Shown here in pieces: positions 1-6,828 of a stretch of 64,000 bases of DNA (position 1 is the stretch's first letter; each line of letters opens with the position of its first letter). This DNA comes from Desulforegulaceae bacterium. GTDB taxonomy: Bacteria; Desulfobacterota; Desulfobacteria; Desulfobacterales; JACKCP01. The notes beneath the pieces are model-generated. The model saw nothing but the letters and a program-made list of their open reading frames with translations, searched no databases and had not been told where the DNA came from. The stretch spans positions 1 through 64,000 of the forward strand of contig JAVETN010000003.1 of assembly GCA_034006035.1 (NCBI GenBank), given 5' to 3'. The translations under genes and the position numbers were made by a program.

Positions 1-12
1 ACCAATTTCCAT
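1..12 (-). CDS. Possible start of the toxin partner of the YefM-like antitoxin (partial)
   Basis: An ATG on the minus strand starts one base after the TGA of the antitoxin gene and reads Met-Glu-Ile-Gly before the window ends. In yefM-yoeB and related modules the toxin gene follows the antitoxin with this kind of near-overlap, so a RelE/YoeB-type mRNA interferase is expected here. Only four codons are visible and nothing in them identifies the family; the call rests on gene order alone. Confidence 0.3.
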
Positions 13-13
13 G

Positions 14-256
14 TCACCAGTCAAGGTCCTCAGCACATTCTTCAACAGGAGTCTTAAATCCTTTTATTATAGACTCACGCATTCCCGGAATATTAACAAG
101 ATACATTGTTTCTTTTATAGCTTTCCAGTCGCTTTCTGAAATTAGAACCGCATTTCCTCTTTTGCCGGTTATGGTTATTGGTTCATGATTTTCAGAAGTT
201 TCATCAATTAATCTGTATAATTTTTTTCTTGCTTCTGTAACTGTCATTATTGTCAT
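14..256 (-). CDS. yefM: YefM/Phd-family antitoxin
   Basis: An 80-residue protein matching the YefM/Phd antitoxin pattern. The N-terminus MTVTEARKKLYRLIDE is the DNA-binding and dimerising segment, followed by the usual 'PITITGKRGNAVLISESDW' strand-turn-strand signature and an acidic C-terminal tail (ECAEDLDW) that would wrap the toxin. Such antitoxins neutralise a RelE/YoeB RNase and repress their own promoter. I chose the ATG at 256 because AGAGGTG lies just upstream; a longer reading to 316 adds about 20 lysine-rich residues with no ribosome site. The toxin should lie off the left edge. Confidence 0.85.
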   Translation of the reverse strand: MTIMTVTEARKKLYRLIDETSENHEPITITGKRGNAVLISESDWKAIKETMYLVNIPGMRESIIKGFKTPVEECAEDLDW

Positions 257-379
257 TTTACACCTCTTTTTTCTTTTAAAATACGGTTTGTCGTACGCAA
301 TGTCAAGGCAATACAAATGGAGTGTTTTGTTTTTTTAAAGAGTTGTTATTTTTTGCTTTTTCATCCGTGAAAATTTTAT

Positions 380-408
380 TTGACAAATAGTACATGTATA
401 AACTAAAT
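380..408 (+). promoter_or_regulatory. Sigma-70-type promoter of the hotdog thioesterase gene
   Basis: TTGACA at 380-385 is a perfect -35 box; 17 bases later CTAAAT (403-408) is a fair -10. It lies about 45 bases before the start codon at 455 and is overlapped by ATAGTACA-type operator half-sites, so repressor binding would block RNA polymerase. Confidence 0.65.
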
Positions 409-426
409 AGTAAACATGTGTACTAT
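387..426 (+). promoter_or_regulatory. Likely MarR operator, first copy (three half-sites)
   Basis: ATAGTACA (387-394) faces TGTACTAT (419-426) as an inverted repeat with 24 bases between, and a third partial half-site ATAGTA lies at 407-412 in direct orientation. The same half-site occurs in a tighter palindrome at 913-943 just before the MarR gene. The sites overlap the promoter at 380-408, which fits repression. Assignment to the adjacent MarR protein is inference from the shared motif. Confidence 0.6.
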
Positions 427-454
427 TTTAAATTAAAAAAATCAGGAGGAAAAA

Positions 455-898
455 ATGAATGCAACTTTAGAACTTTTCAAAACTTCAGGAAATGAAGCCT
501 TTACAAAAATGCTTACTGAATTTGCACCTTATTTTGGTACAATAGACCCGATGTTTGTTGAGTTAAAACCTGGATATGCAGAGGTTTTGCTTCCAAATTC
601 CAAAAAAGTTCACAATCATCTTGGAACTGTTCATGCCATTGCAATGTGCAATGCAGCAGAGCTTGCCGCAGGAACAATGACAGAGGCTTCAATACCCGAA
701 ACAAACAGATGGATTCCTGTTGAGATGACAGTAAAATACCATGCAAAGGCAAAAACAGATTTAAAAACAATTGCAGACGGCACAAAAATTGACTGGGAAA
801 AGACAGGTGAAATTAAAGTTCCTGTAACAACCTATGATGAAAATGGAAAAATAGTATTTTCAGCTGAAATAACAATGAATGTAAGTCCAAAAAAATAA
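455..898 (+). CDS. Hotdog-fold thioesterase (PaaI/DUF4442-like)
   Basis: A 147-residue single-domain hotdog protein, the usual length for PaaI/DUF4442 acyl-CoA thioesterases. The segment around residues 51-71 (HNHLGTVHAIAMCNAAELAAG) is the central hotdog helix with the Asn/His-Gly-rich entry loop that holds the thioester. It is probably a cytoplasmic enzyme that hydrolyses acyl-CoA; the substrate cannot be read from sequence. AGGAGG precedes the ATG. It has its own promoter with MarR-type half-sites and is followed by the MarR gene carrying the same operator, so the two likely form one ligand-responsive unit, perhaps sensing an acyl-CoA or aromatic acid. Confidence 0.75.
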   Translation: MNATLELFKTSGNEAFTKMLTEFAPYFGTIDPMFVELKPGYAEVLLPNSKKVHNHLGTVHAIAMCNAAELAAGTMTEASIPETNRWIPVEMTVKYHAKAKTDLKTIADGTKIDWEKTGEIKVPVTTYDENGKIVFSAEITMNVSPKK

Positions 899-912
899 TT
901 GCCTTTTTATGT

Positions 913-943
913 ATAGTACAGGTATTGTTTATATCTGTACTAT
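913..943 (+). promoter_or_regulatory. Likely MarR operator, second copy (autoregulation)
   Basis: ATAGTACAG (913-921) and CTGTACTAT (935-943) form a perfect 9-base inverted repeat with a 13-base spacer, 33 bases before the MarR start codon. The half-site matches those at 387-426 upstream of the thioesterase gene. The spacer difference (24 against 13 bases) is 11, close to one helical turn, so both could present half-sites on the same DNA face. Confidence 0.65.
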
Positions 944-975
944 ATTTAAGGGAAATTTTTTAAAGGCAGTTTAAA

Positions 976-1410
976 ATGTCAAAAAAAACTATAATTGATA
1001 AAAGAATTTTTTATAAATTAACCATATCCCAGCGTCTTTTAATGAAGCACATTGACAGGGAAACAGTTGAAGAACTTGGAGTTTCTGTTAATCAGATTGC
1101 AGCTCTTTTTTATATTTCCAAAAATGACGGATGCCTTTTCAAGGATTTGAGCAGGGTGCTTTTTCAAAATAAATCCGCAACAACTACTTTAGTTGAGCGG
1201 ATGATTAAAAATGAACTTATAATAAAAAAAAGTTCTGAAACAGACAAAAGAGCAATCCATATTTTTCTTACAGAAAAGGGCAGGCAGATAAGCAAAAAAG
1301 CAAAACCTCTTATTTCAAGGTATAATAAAAAAGTAACTGATGTTTTTGATGAAACTGAAATTGAAACTGTTCATAAATTTTTAGATTATATTATTGAAAA
1401 TTATGAATGA
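976..1410 (+). CDS. MarR-family transcriptional regulator
   Basis: A 144-residue MarR-type winged-helix regulator. The region around residues 39-80 has the helix-turn-helix (AALFYISKNDGCLFKDLSRVL, then NKSATTTLVERMIKNELI), and the wing follows with the conserved 'SSETDKRAIHIFLTEKGRQ' pattern (Asp and Arg of the D.R..... L.T..G wing). The flanking helices would form the dimer. It lies directly after the thioesterase gene, and identical half-site palindromes precede both genes, so it probably represses both and is released by a small ligand linked to the thioesterase reaction. Confidence 0.85.
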   Translation: MSKKTIIDKRIFYKLTISQRLLMKHIDRETVEELGVSVNQIAALFYISKNDGCLFKDLSRVLFQNKSATTTLVERMIKNELIIKKSSETDKRAIHIFLTEKGRQISKKAKPLISRYNKKVTDVFDETEIETVHKFLDYIIENYE

Positions 1411-1437
1411 TTGAAGCATATAATTTTGTTTGTTTTG

Positions 1438-1465
1438 CTCGTTCCAAAGCTCCTGCTTTGGAATG
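1438..1465 (+). repeat. REP-like hairpin repeat, copy 1
   Basis: A 28-base element with TTCCAAAGC (1442-1450), loop TCCT, and GCTTTGGAA (1455-1463), a perfect 9-base stem that extends by a G-T pair. It is identical to 1618-1645. It resembles the 'CTCGTTCC...GGAATG' dispersed intergenic repeats seen in many bacterial genomes, which are usually attributed to REP-type elements. Confidence 0.8.
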
Positions 1466-1552
1466 TAGTATTTTAGTAATAAAATTAGAGTGTTAAATAG
1501 ATATTGGAAATAATAAAATTGTAAAAAAGGACTTTGTGAATAAATAAAAAAC

Positions 1553-1575
1553 GCTCCCAAGGTGACCTTGGGAGC
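1553..1575. repeat. Perfect 11-base palindrome with one-base centre
   Basis: GCTCCCAAGGT (1553-1563) and ACCTTGGGAGC (1565-1575) are exact reverse complements around a single G. It lies between the two REP-like copies and shares their TTCC/CCAA style but not their sequence. No poly-T tract follows on either strand, so it is not a convincing terminator; a second repeat class is more likely. Confidence 0.65.
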
Positions 1576-1617
1576 AAGTAGTGAAAAGGTAATATGGGAG
1601 TAAGTAGTTTGATTTTA

Positions 1618-1645
1618 CTCGTTCCAAAGCTCCTGCTTTGGAATG
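1618..1645 (+). repeat. REP-like hairpin repeat, copy 2
   Basis: The 28 bases are identical to 1438-1465, in the same orientation 180 bases downstream, with the same 9-base stem and TCCT loop. It ends 16 bases from the stop codon of the lipocalin remnant on the other strand. Confidence 0.8.
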
Positions 1646-1661
1646 CAAAGAACATTAAAAT

Positions 1662-1799
1662 TTATAAATCCTCAGCATATCCGGTAAGCTCAACATATCC
1701 GGTCCCTGAAATTTTGTTACCGTTTTTAAATCCCAAAACTTTAACAGCACCTTCAAAGTATCGGATAAAAAAATCAAGTTCCTGGTCTTTTGTTTGTGT
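1662..1799 (-). pseudogene. C-terminal remnant of an AttH/CrtC-like lipocalin gene
   Basis: Read on the minus strand, an open stretch of about 45 codons ends in a TAA at 1662-1664 and contains YFEGAVKVLGF followed by GTGYVELTGYAEDL. The pattern '(W/Y)xEGAVxVxG ... GxGYxELTGYA' is the characteristic C-terminus of carotenoid 1,2-hydratase/AttH-like lipocalin proteins. No start codon or N-terminal part is present: upstream the similarity breaks near the GGTCGGACC sequence at about 1805-1815. The gene therefore looks truncated by a rearrangement. This is recognition by eye, not a database match. Confidence 0.55.
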
Positions 1800-1929
1800 T
1801 CCGGGGTCGGACCTGAGCAACCTACTGAAATACAAGAAAAAAGTTCTTAATAAAGATATTGTAAATCAGCTTAGGCTATACTTTTTCAGTTAAAATATAA
1901 AAATATCGCTTCAATAATTACAAAATGTT

Positions 1930-2019
1930 TTATCTTTGCCTTAGATAGTATATTCTTAAGTGTTTTATACATTGCTCAAGAAATATTTTATTCAATTCTT
2001 CAAGGGTAAAGGTTTTAGG
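1930..2019 (-). pseudogene. Possible transposase C-terminal remnant
   Basis: On the minus strand a short open stretch reads ...KTFTLEELNKIFLEQCIKH... and ends in TAA at 1930-1932. 'TLEELNxxFxxW' is typical of the C-terminal part of DDE integrase-type transposases. Only about 30 codons remain and the conserved Trp is absent, so this is a weak call. Its position beside the G+C-rich genes at 2086 is what makes it worth recording. Confidence 0.25.
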
Positions 2020-2085
2020 AACTAGAAGCATTCAGGCAAAAGAATTTAAATGCGGTATAAATAATCATAAAGGAAGGATTGTTTT

Positions 2086-3237
2086 ATGGATCTTATCACT
2101 ATGAAAAAATTGAAAGAAACTCTTTTAACAACACGTTCTGACCATTGTGTTTCCCTTTTCATGCCAACACATCGGGCCGGACGGGAAACTCAGCAGGATC
2201 CAATCCGCTTTAAAAATTTGCTGGCGGAAATTGAAGAACGGTTAACGGCCAAAGGCCTGCGGACAACAGAGGTGCAGGAAATTCTCAAAAAACCCCAGCG
2301 TCTGATTGACGACGGCGGTTTCTGGAGGAATCAAAGCGACGGGCTGGTGCTGTTTTTCACAAAAGACGTCTTCCATCTCTTTAGGCTGCCCATCAAGTTT
2401 AGCGAGCTGACAGTTGTCACCAACCGTTTTCATATCAAACCCCTATTGCCGCTTCTGAGCAGTGACGGCACCTTCCATATCCTGGCAATGAGTCAGAACA
2501 AGCTACGCTTGCTGGAGGGGACACAGCACACGATCCATGAAATAGACCTGGGGGATATGCCTGAAACACTTGCTGCAACTTTTCTGGATGGTTTTCCGAA
2601 AAAACAACTCCAGTCTTATTCAGGCACTCAATCAGGAGGCGGAACCGGAGCGGCCATGTTCCATGGACATGATCCCAGCGACGATACAAAGAAACATATC
2701 CAGCAATGGTTTCGCACACTTGATAAAGCGGTGGTCGATCTTCTCGCAGACACACGATCTCCTCTGGTACTGGCAGGCGTGGACAGTCTTTTTCCGCTCT
2801 ATAAAGAAGTCAATACCTACCAGCATCTAGTGGAAGAAGGTATCCCTGGAAATCCCGATAAGATGAAACCAGAAGAATTTCTCCCGCTGGCCTGGCCCAT
2901 TGTCGAGCCATTGTTTAGCAAGGAACGGGATGCAGGTCTAGCACGGTATCAACAACTGGCAGGCACTGGCCAGACTACAACTGACGTTGCCGAGGCAGTT
3001 TTGGCGGCACATCACGGGCAGATCGCAGTGCTCTTTGTCGCCGTCGGCAAACAGGTATGGGGTCGGATCGATCCAGAAAACAATCGAGTTGACCTTAATG
3101 ACACCCCGCAACATGGAGACGAGGATCTTCTGGATTCTACGGCCATTCAGACCTTGCTAAAAGGCGGAGCAGTATTTGCTGTTACACCGGAAGAAGTCCC
3201 GGGCCAGACTCTTGTCGCAGCAGTGTTGCGTCATTAA
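2086..3237 (+). CDS. baeRF family 7-like protein (archaeo-eukaryotic release factor-like domain)
   Basis: A 383-residue soluble protein. Its N-terminus, with 'CVSLFMPTHRAGRETQQDP' and then RFKNLLAEIEERL, matches bacterial proteins annotated as baeRF7, relatives of the archaeal/eukaryal peptide-release-factor and pelota fold. Middle (about 120-230) and C-terminal (about 255-380) segments fit the remaining subdomains. These proteins are thought to act on ribosomes, but the bacterial function is unproven. AAGGAAGG precedes the ATG. The coding DNA is clearly richer in G+C and in CTG/CGG codons than its neighbours, as is the next gene, which suggests horizontal acquisition of the pair. Confidence 0.7.
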   Translation: MDLITMKKLKETLLTTRSDHCVSLFMPTHRAGRETQQDPIRFKNLLAEIEERLTAKGLRTTEVQEILKKPQRLIDDGGFWRNQSDGLVLFFTKDVFHLFRLPIKFSELTVVTNRFHIKPLLPLLSSDGTFHILAMSQNKLRLLEGTQHTIHEIDLGDMPETLAATFLDGFPKKQLQSYSGTQSGGGTGAAMFHGHDPSDDTKKHIQQWFRTLDKAVVDLLADTRSPLVLAGVDSLFPLYKEVNTYQHLVEEGIPGNPDKMKPEEFLPLAWPIVEPLFSKERDAGLARYQQLAGTGQTTTDVAEAVLAAHHGQIAVLFVAVGKQVWGRIDPENNRVDLNDTPQHGDEDLLDSTAIQTLLKGGAVFAVTPEEVPGQTLVAAVLRH

Positions 3238-3378
3238 ACACAGCACTGATAAAATGAAAAAAAGACATCAACATCAAACAAACCTCAGGCTAAAAACAGA
3301 GCTTTCAGATTCAGCCAGGCTCTGTTGCCGGAGGATTTGAACAGACCATCATATTTTGGAGGCTTTTACGACTCAACC

Positions 3379-3720
3379 ATGACTATAAACTGGACACTAT
3401 TGATCATAGGTGGTTTATTCGAAACAGGATTTGCGATATGCATGGGAAAAGCACAACAGTCCACAGGAAAAGAAGCCTGGCTATGGCTGGGCCTTTTTGC
3501 CGTTAGTGTAAGTATAAGTATGTTCCTGCTCTACAAAGCAATGGGGGGAGAAAAACCCATTCCCGTGGGCACAGCATACGCAGTCTGGGGTGCCATAGGT
3601 GCCATGGGAACAGTTATCGCCGGTATTTTGCTATTCAATGAGCCAGTGACTTTCTGGCGGATGCTGTTTCTCTCAACATTACTTATTTCTGTAATCGGCC
3701 TACAGATGGTGAGTAATTGA
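3379..3720 (+). CDS. sugE: SMR-family transporter, SugE/Gdx type (guanidinium exporter)
   Basis: A 113-residue, four-helix small multidrug resistance protein. The conserved membrane Glu is residue 15 (LIIGGLFETG), and the third-to-fourth helix region reads IPVGTAYAVWGAIGAMGT followed by LLFNEPVT, the signature of the Gdx/SugE subgroup, which exports guanidinium in exchange for protons. The ATG at 3379 gives the normal family length; an upstream TTG at 3325 would add 18 residues with no membrane character. A short hairpin (CAGAGC 3297-3302 with GCTCTG 3319-3324) precedes it, but I could not fit a guanidine riboswitch. Base composition matches the gene before it. Confidence 0.85.
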   Translation: MTINWTLLIIGGLFETGFAICMGKAQQSTGKEAWLWLGLFAVSVSISMFLLYKAMGGEKPIPVGTAYAVWGAIGAMGTVIAGILLFNEPVTFWRMLFLSTLLISVIGLQMVSN

Positions 3721-3982
3721 GGATAAACAGTCCCTATAAATGGACCGATGAAAATTAATCTGTAAAAAATGGTAAATTTATAATTCTACCCAGCAAATAT
3801 AGACAAATACAAATCTGACCTTTCCCTGGTTTAACTAAATTGATTTTTAATTTTTTTGGTAATGGTTTATAAGCAGTCATTGAACCCGAACTGGAAGCAG
3901 AAATTTGACAGGACACCGTACACCGATTAATGAGACTGAGTTTAATCAATCATCCCACGATGCCGGTCAACATCACGCTTAA

Positions 3983-4726
3983 ATGAAAGACTGCAAAATG
4001 AATAATAATAAGATCTACGATGATATACACAAAGCTCTTCTCAGATATTTAGATACATATTTTATAGAAAGAAACCTGGAAAAAACCTTAAAATTATTTA
4101 ACTCACAAGCTTTTGGATTTGGCACGGGGGCAGATGAAAAAACCTCTTGCTCAAATGATCTTGAAAAATTCTTTTCTCGAGATATAAAACAAGCTCCAAA
4201 CAAGATACAATACACAATCAAAAAACTTGATATAAATTTACCTTCAAAAGACACAGGCATTACAGCCTGCGAAATAAACATTAAAACAATTATTTTAAAA
4301 CAGGAAATATCCTTTAATAATTTAAGGCTCAGCATTTTTTTTAAGAAAAATGAAAAAGAATGGTTGATAGAACACATGCATATATCCCTGCCTACTTTAG
4401 AACATGGGGAAAACGAGTCTTTTCCCATTAAAGAGTTGGAAGATAAAAACAAAGTGTTGCAAAGGCTTGTTGATGAACAAACAAAGACATTAAAAAATGC
4501 AAATGAAAAATTAGAAAAGGCAATAAAAGAAATAAAAACATTAAGAGGGATACTTCCAATTTGTTCTCATTGTAAAAAAATCAGGTCAGATGATCAAAGC
4601 TGGCATTTAATGGAAGCATATATCAGCCAACATTCAGAGGCGGAATTCAGCCATTCTATATGCCCGGACTGTGCAAAAAAGCATTATCCAGATTATGATC
4701 TTTATAAGAAAAAAAAACAAGATTAG
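3983..4726 (+). CDS. NTF2/SnoaL-like protein with coiled coil and Cys-rich signalling tail
   Basis: A 247-residue soluble protein in three parts. Residues about 10-135 look like an NTF2/SnoaL-type alpha+beta domain (IHKALLRYLDTYFIERNLEK at its start is typical). Residues about 145-190 form a coiled coil. The tail, about 188-240, carries LRGILPICSHCKKIRSDD, then HSEAEFSHSICPDCAKKHYP. That tail, with CxxC pairs that probably bind zinc, is widespread at the ends of histidine kinases and response regulators in sulfate reducers. It is probably a signalling protein; no kinase or receiver domain is present. A second ATG at 3998 is an alternative start. Confidence 0.55.
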   Translation: MKDCKMNNNKIYDDIHKALLRYLDTYFIERNLEKTLKLFNSQAFGFGTGADEKTSCSNDLEKFFSRDIKQAPNKIQYTIKKLDINLPSKDTGITACEINIKTIILKQEISFNNLRLSIFFKKNEKEWLIEHMHISLPTLEHGENESFPIKELEDKNKVLQRLVDEQTKTLKNANEKLEKAIKEIKTLRGILPICSHCKKIRSDDQSWHLMEAYISQHSEAEFSHSICPDCAKKHYPDYDLYKKKKQD

Positions 4727-4759
4727 CTCAAGACAGTTTTATCAGGATAGAAGTGAAAT

Positions 4760-5206
4760 TTAAGATTTAGAATCCTGCCTGAGGCAGTCAGGACAAACTC
4801 CGTAAAAATCAAGCCGGTTAGATGTGATTTTAAAACCAGTTTCTTTTTCGATCTCTTTTGAAAAAAGGTTAATATTTATTTTTGCATCTTTTATTTTTCC
4901 GCATTTTTCACAAATCAAATGGGGATGGGGGTTTGGATTGTAGCCATCATACCTGCTTCCCTTGTCTGCAAAACCAATTTCCATAACTTCATTGTACTCT
5001 TTTAAAAGATTTATGGTTTTATATACAGTTGCAAGACTTGTGGCAGGATAATTTTTTTTTACTTCTTTATATATAGTATCTGCAGATGGGTGTTCTTTGC
5101 TCGCGGAAAGAATTTTTACCACTGCTATTCTTTGGTTGGTAAGCCGATTTCCCTTATTCTTTATCAGCCCAATCATTTGTTCAAATCTTGAATTTGCCTC
5201 TTTCAC
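4760..5206 (-). CDS. Fur-family regulator, PerR-like
   Basis: A 148-residue Fur-superfamily repressor. The N-terminal winged helix covers residues about 10-85 (RLTNQRIAVVKIL, then SLATVYKTINLL recognition helix). The metal region is SRYDGYNPNPHPHLICEKCGKI, and a second CPDC near the C-terminus completes the structural zinc site. The His/Asp arrangement and the D-G-Y spacing fit PerR, the peroxide sensor, better than Fur, but metal choice cannot be decided by eye. The start is GTG at 5206, preceded by AGGG. AT-rich palindromic sequence (TTAAATTTAA) lies immediately upstream and could be its own operator. Confidence 0.8.
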   Translation of the reverse strand: MKEANSRFEQMIGLIKNKGNRLTNQRIAVVKILSASKEHPSADTIYKEVKKNYPATSLATVYKTINLLKEYNEVMEIGFADKGSRYDGYNPNPHPHLICEKCGKIKDAKININLFSKEIEKETGFKITSNRLDFYGVCPDCLRQDSKS

Positions 5207-5526
5207 TTTGATACCCTAGCCTTTAAAAGATTAAATTTAATAGGTTAAATTAGCCTTGATATGGCTTTATGTCAAGTTAAACAAGATTTGAAATGATTAA
5301 ACCAGTTCATGGCAATACCCCATTATTCCGGAATATTGCCATGACTTAGGAGGAGATCAAATTCTACCTTAGTACTGAATCTTGTTTTCCCTATTCAGGA
5401 AAAATTAACTTTGAAAAAGATCCAGACTTTTATTAAAAAGAAATCAGAATTAATTATTAAATTTTTTAAAGCAAAAGCAGATTTCTTTTTAATCATCACT
5501 GACTTTTTTACCCTTTGCGATAATAA
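5207..5526. other. Intergenic region with a nested palindrome
   Basis: No gene is seen. It contains the upstream region of the PerR-like gene on the left and the 3' side of the thiolase gene on the right, with the inverted repeat at 5308-5343 between them. Confidence 0.6.
5308..5343. repeat. Inverted repeat with inner palindrome
   Basis: CATGGCAATA (5308-5317) and TATTGCCATG (5334-5343) are exact reverse complements, and ATTCCGGAAT (5325-5334) is itself a palindrome overlapping the right arm. No poly-T follows on either strand, so a terminator is unlikely; an operator or a repeat element is possible. Confidence 0.6.
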
Positions 5527-6795
5527 TTAATTTTCTATTATCATGGCCATTCCCATTCCGCCGCCAATACACATGGAAACAAGGCCTTTTTTATAATTTT
5601 TCCTTTGCATTTCATGGATAATTGTAACCATTTGTCTTGCACCAGTGCATCCGATTGGATGACCTATTGAAATTCCACTGCCATAAGGGTTTGGAAATTC
5701 AGGATCAATACCAAGTTCTTCCATACACCCAAGTGCCTGGGAAGCAAAAGCCTCGTTAAGCTCAATTACATCCATATCAGAAACTTTAAGATTACTCATT
5801 TTCATTACTTTTTTTACTGCGGGAACCGGCCCAAGCCCCATATATGCAGGATCAAGCCCGCCTGAAGCAAAATTATTTATAAATGCAAGAGGAGTAAGTC
5901 CAAGCTCTTTTGCTTTTGATTCACTCATCATAAGTACAGCTGCAGCACCGTCATTTATACCAGAGGCATTACCAGCTGTAACACTTCCGTCTTTTTTAAA
6001 GGCAGGCCTAAGCTTTGCCATTTTTTCCATATCAGTTTCCATGGGCCGTTCGTCCGTATCGGCTATTTTGTCGCCTTTTCTTGACTTTATAACCATTGGA
6101 AAAATCTCTTCTTCAAAAATTTTATCTTTGATTGCCTTCATTGCCCTGTTATGGCTTAACACTGCAAGTTTATCCTGCTTTTCCCTTGAAATAGAGTAAA
6201 GGTCAGCAATATTTTCTGCTGTTATTCCCATGTGATATCCGTTGAAGATTTCATAGAGGCCATCATAAACCATAAGGTCAAAAATTTCTCCTTTACCAGA
6301 AATCTCCATTCTATGTCCCCACCTCGCTTTGGGAAGAGCAAGAGGAGCGTTTGACATTGACTCCTGCCCTCCTGCAATAACAACATCGGCTTTCCCTGTC
6401 ATTATAGAAAGTGCACCGTCTGCAATAGCCTTAAGACCTGAACCGCAAACCTTATTTACAGTATATGCACTGGTTTCATAGGAAAGACCTGCTCTTACTG
6501 TTGATTGTCTAGCAGGGTTTTGTCCCTGGGCAGCCTGTAAAACATTACCCATAATTACTTCATCTATTTTTATAGGAGTAAAAGACTCATCAAAAGATGA
6601 ACTTTCATTTTTTATTTTTGTCTGAAGTTTTACAGGACAAAATTCAGATTCTTCAAGATCAGGGCGAAGCTTAACTCTTTCAAGAACATTTTTTATCACC
6701 GCACTTCCAAGATCCACTGATGTAAAAGGCTTTAAAATACCTCCAAATGTTCCAACAACTGTTCTTACTCCAGATACTATACATACTCTTTCCAT
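5527..6795 (-). CDS. Acetyl-CoA C-acetyltransferase (thiolase)
   Basis: A 422-residue type II thiolase that joins or cleaves acyl-CoA and acetyl-CoA in beta-oxidation or acetoacetyl-CoA metabolism. All catalytic residues are visible: nucleophile Cys117 (VNKVCGSGLKA), His379 (GHPIGCTGARQ) and Cys409 (SMCIGGGMGMA), with the NEAFA motif near 347. It is about 30 residues longer than the norm because of an insertion around residues 45-74 rich in Glu, Lys and Ser, between the first helix and the 'DEVIMGNVLQA' strand. I chose the ATG at 6795, which has AAGGAA upstream; an ATG at 6813 lacks one. The cysteine-rich gene upstream ends 33 bases away and is probably co-transcribed. Confidence 0.9.
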   Translation of the reverse strand: MERVCIVSGVRTVVGTFGGILKPFTSVDLGSAVIKNVLERVKLRPDLEESEFCPVKLQTKIKNESSSFDESFTPIKIDEVIMGNVLQAAQGQNPARQSTVRAGLSYETSAYTVNKVCGSGLKAIADGALSIMTGKADVVIAGGQESMSNAPLALPKARWGHRMEISGKGEIFDLMVYDGLYEIFNGYHMGITAENIADLYSISREKQDKLAVLSHNRAMKAIKDKIFEEEIFPMVIKSRKGDKIADTDERPMETDMEKMAKLRPAFKKDGSVTAGNASGINDGAAAVLMMSESKAKELGLTPLAFINNFASGGLDPAYMGLGPVPAVKKVMKMSNLKVSDMDVIELNEAFASQALGCMEELGIDPEFPNPYGSGISIGHPIGCTGARQMVTIIHEMQRKNYKKGLVSMCIGGGMGMAMIIEN

Positions 6796-6828
6796 TATCT
6801 TTTCCTTTTTCATTTTTTATTTTTCTTT

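Larger units (their letters stand above)
1411..2085. other. Gene-poor stretch with repeats and gene remnants
   Basis: No intact gene is supported between the MarR gene and 2086. The stretch holds two identical 28-base hairpin repeats, a separate 23-base palindrome, a short remnant of a lipocalin-type gene and a weaker remnant that resembles a transposase C-terminus, the last two on the minus strand. It separates AT-rich native DNA from the G+C-richer pair of genes at 2086-3720, as expected for an insertion scar. Confidence 0.6.

Noticed and set aside
1594-1893. A 99-codon plus-strand open frame starting GVSSLILLVPKLL
   Set aside because: It runs over the second REP-like repeat and opposite the lipocalin remnant; no ribosome site, low-complexity composition and no family resemblance. 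The minus-strand remnant explains the coding-like signal better.
2435-2826. Minus- and plus-strand frames inside the baeRF7-like gene
   Set aside because: Shadows caused by the higher G+C of this gene; the main frame has motifs, a start with a good ribosome site and normal codon use.
3238-3378. A guanidine-type riboswitch before the SugE/Gdx gene
   Set aside because: A short hairpin is present (3297-3324), but I could not find the conserved loops of ykkC/guanidine-I, the ACGR pair of guanidine-II, or guanidine-III sequence. Not supported.
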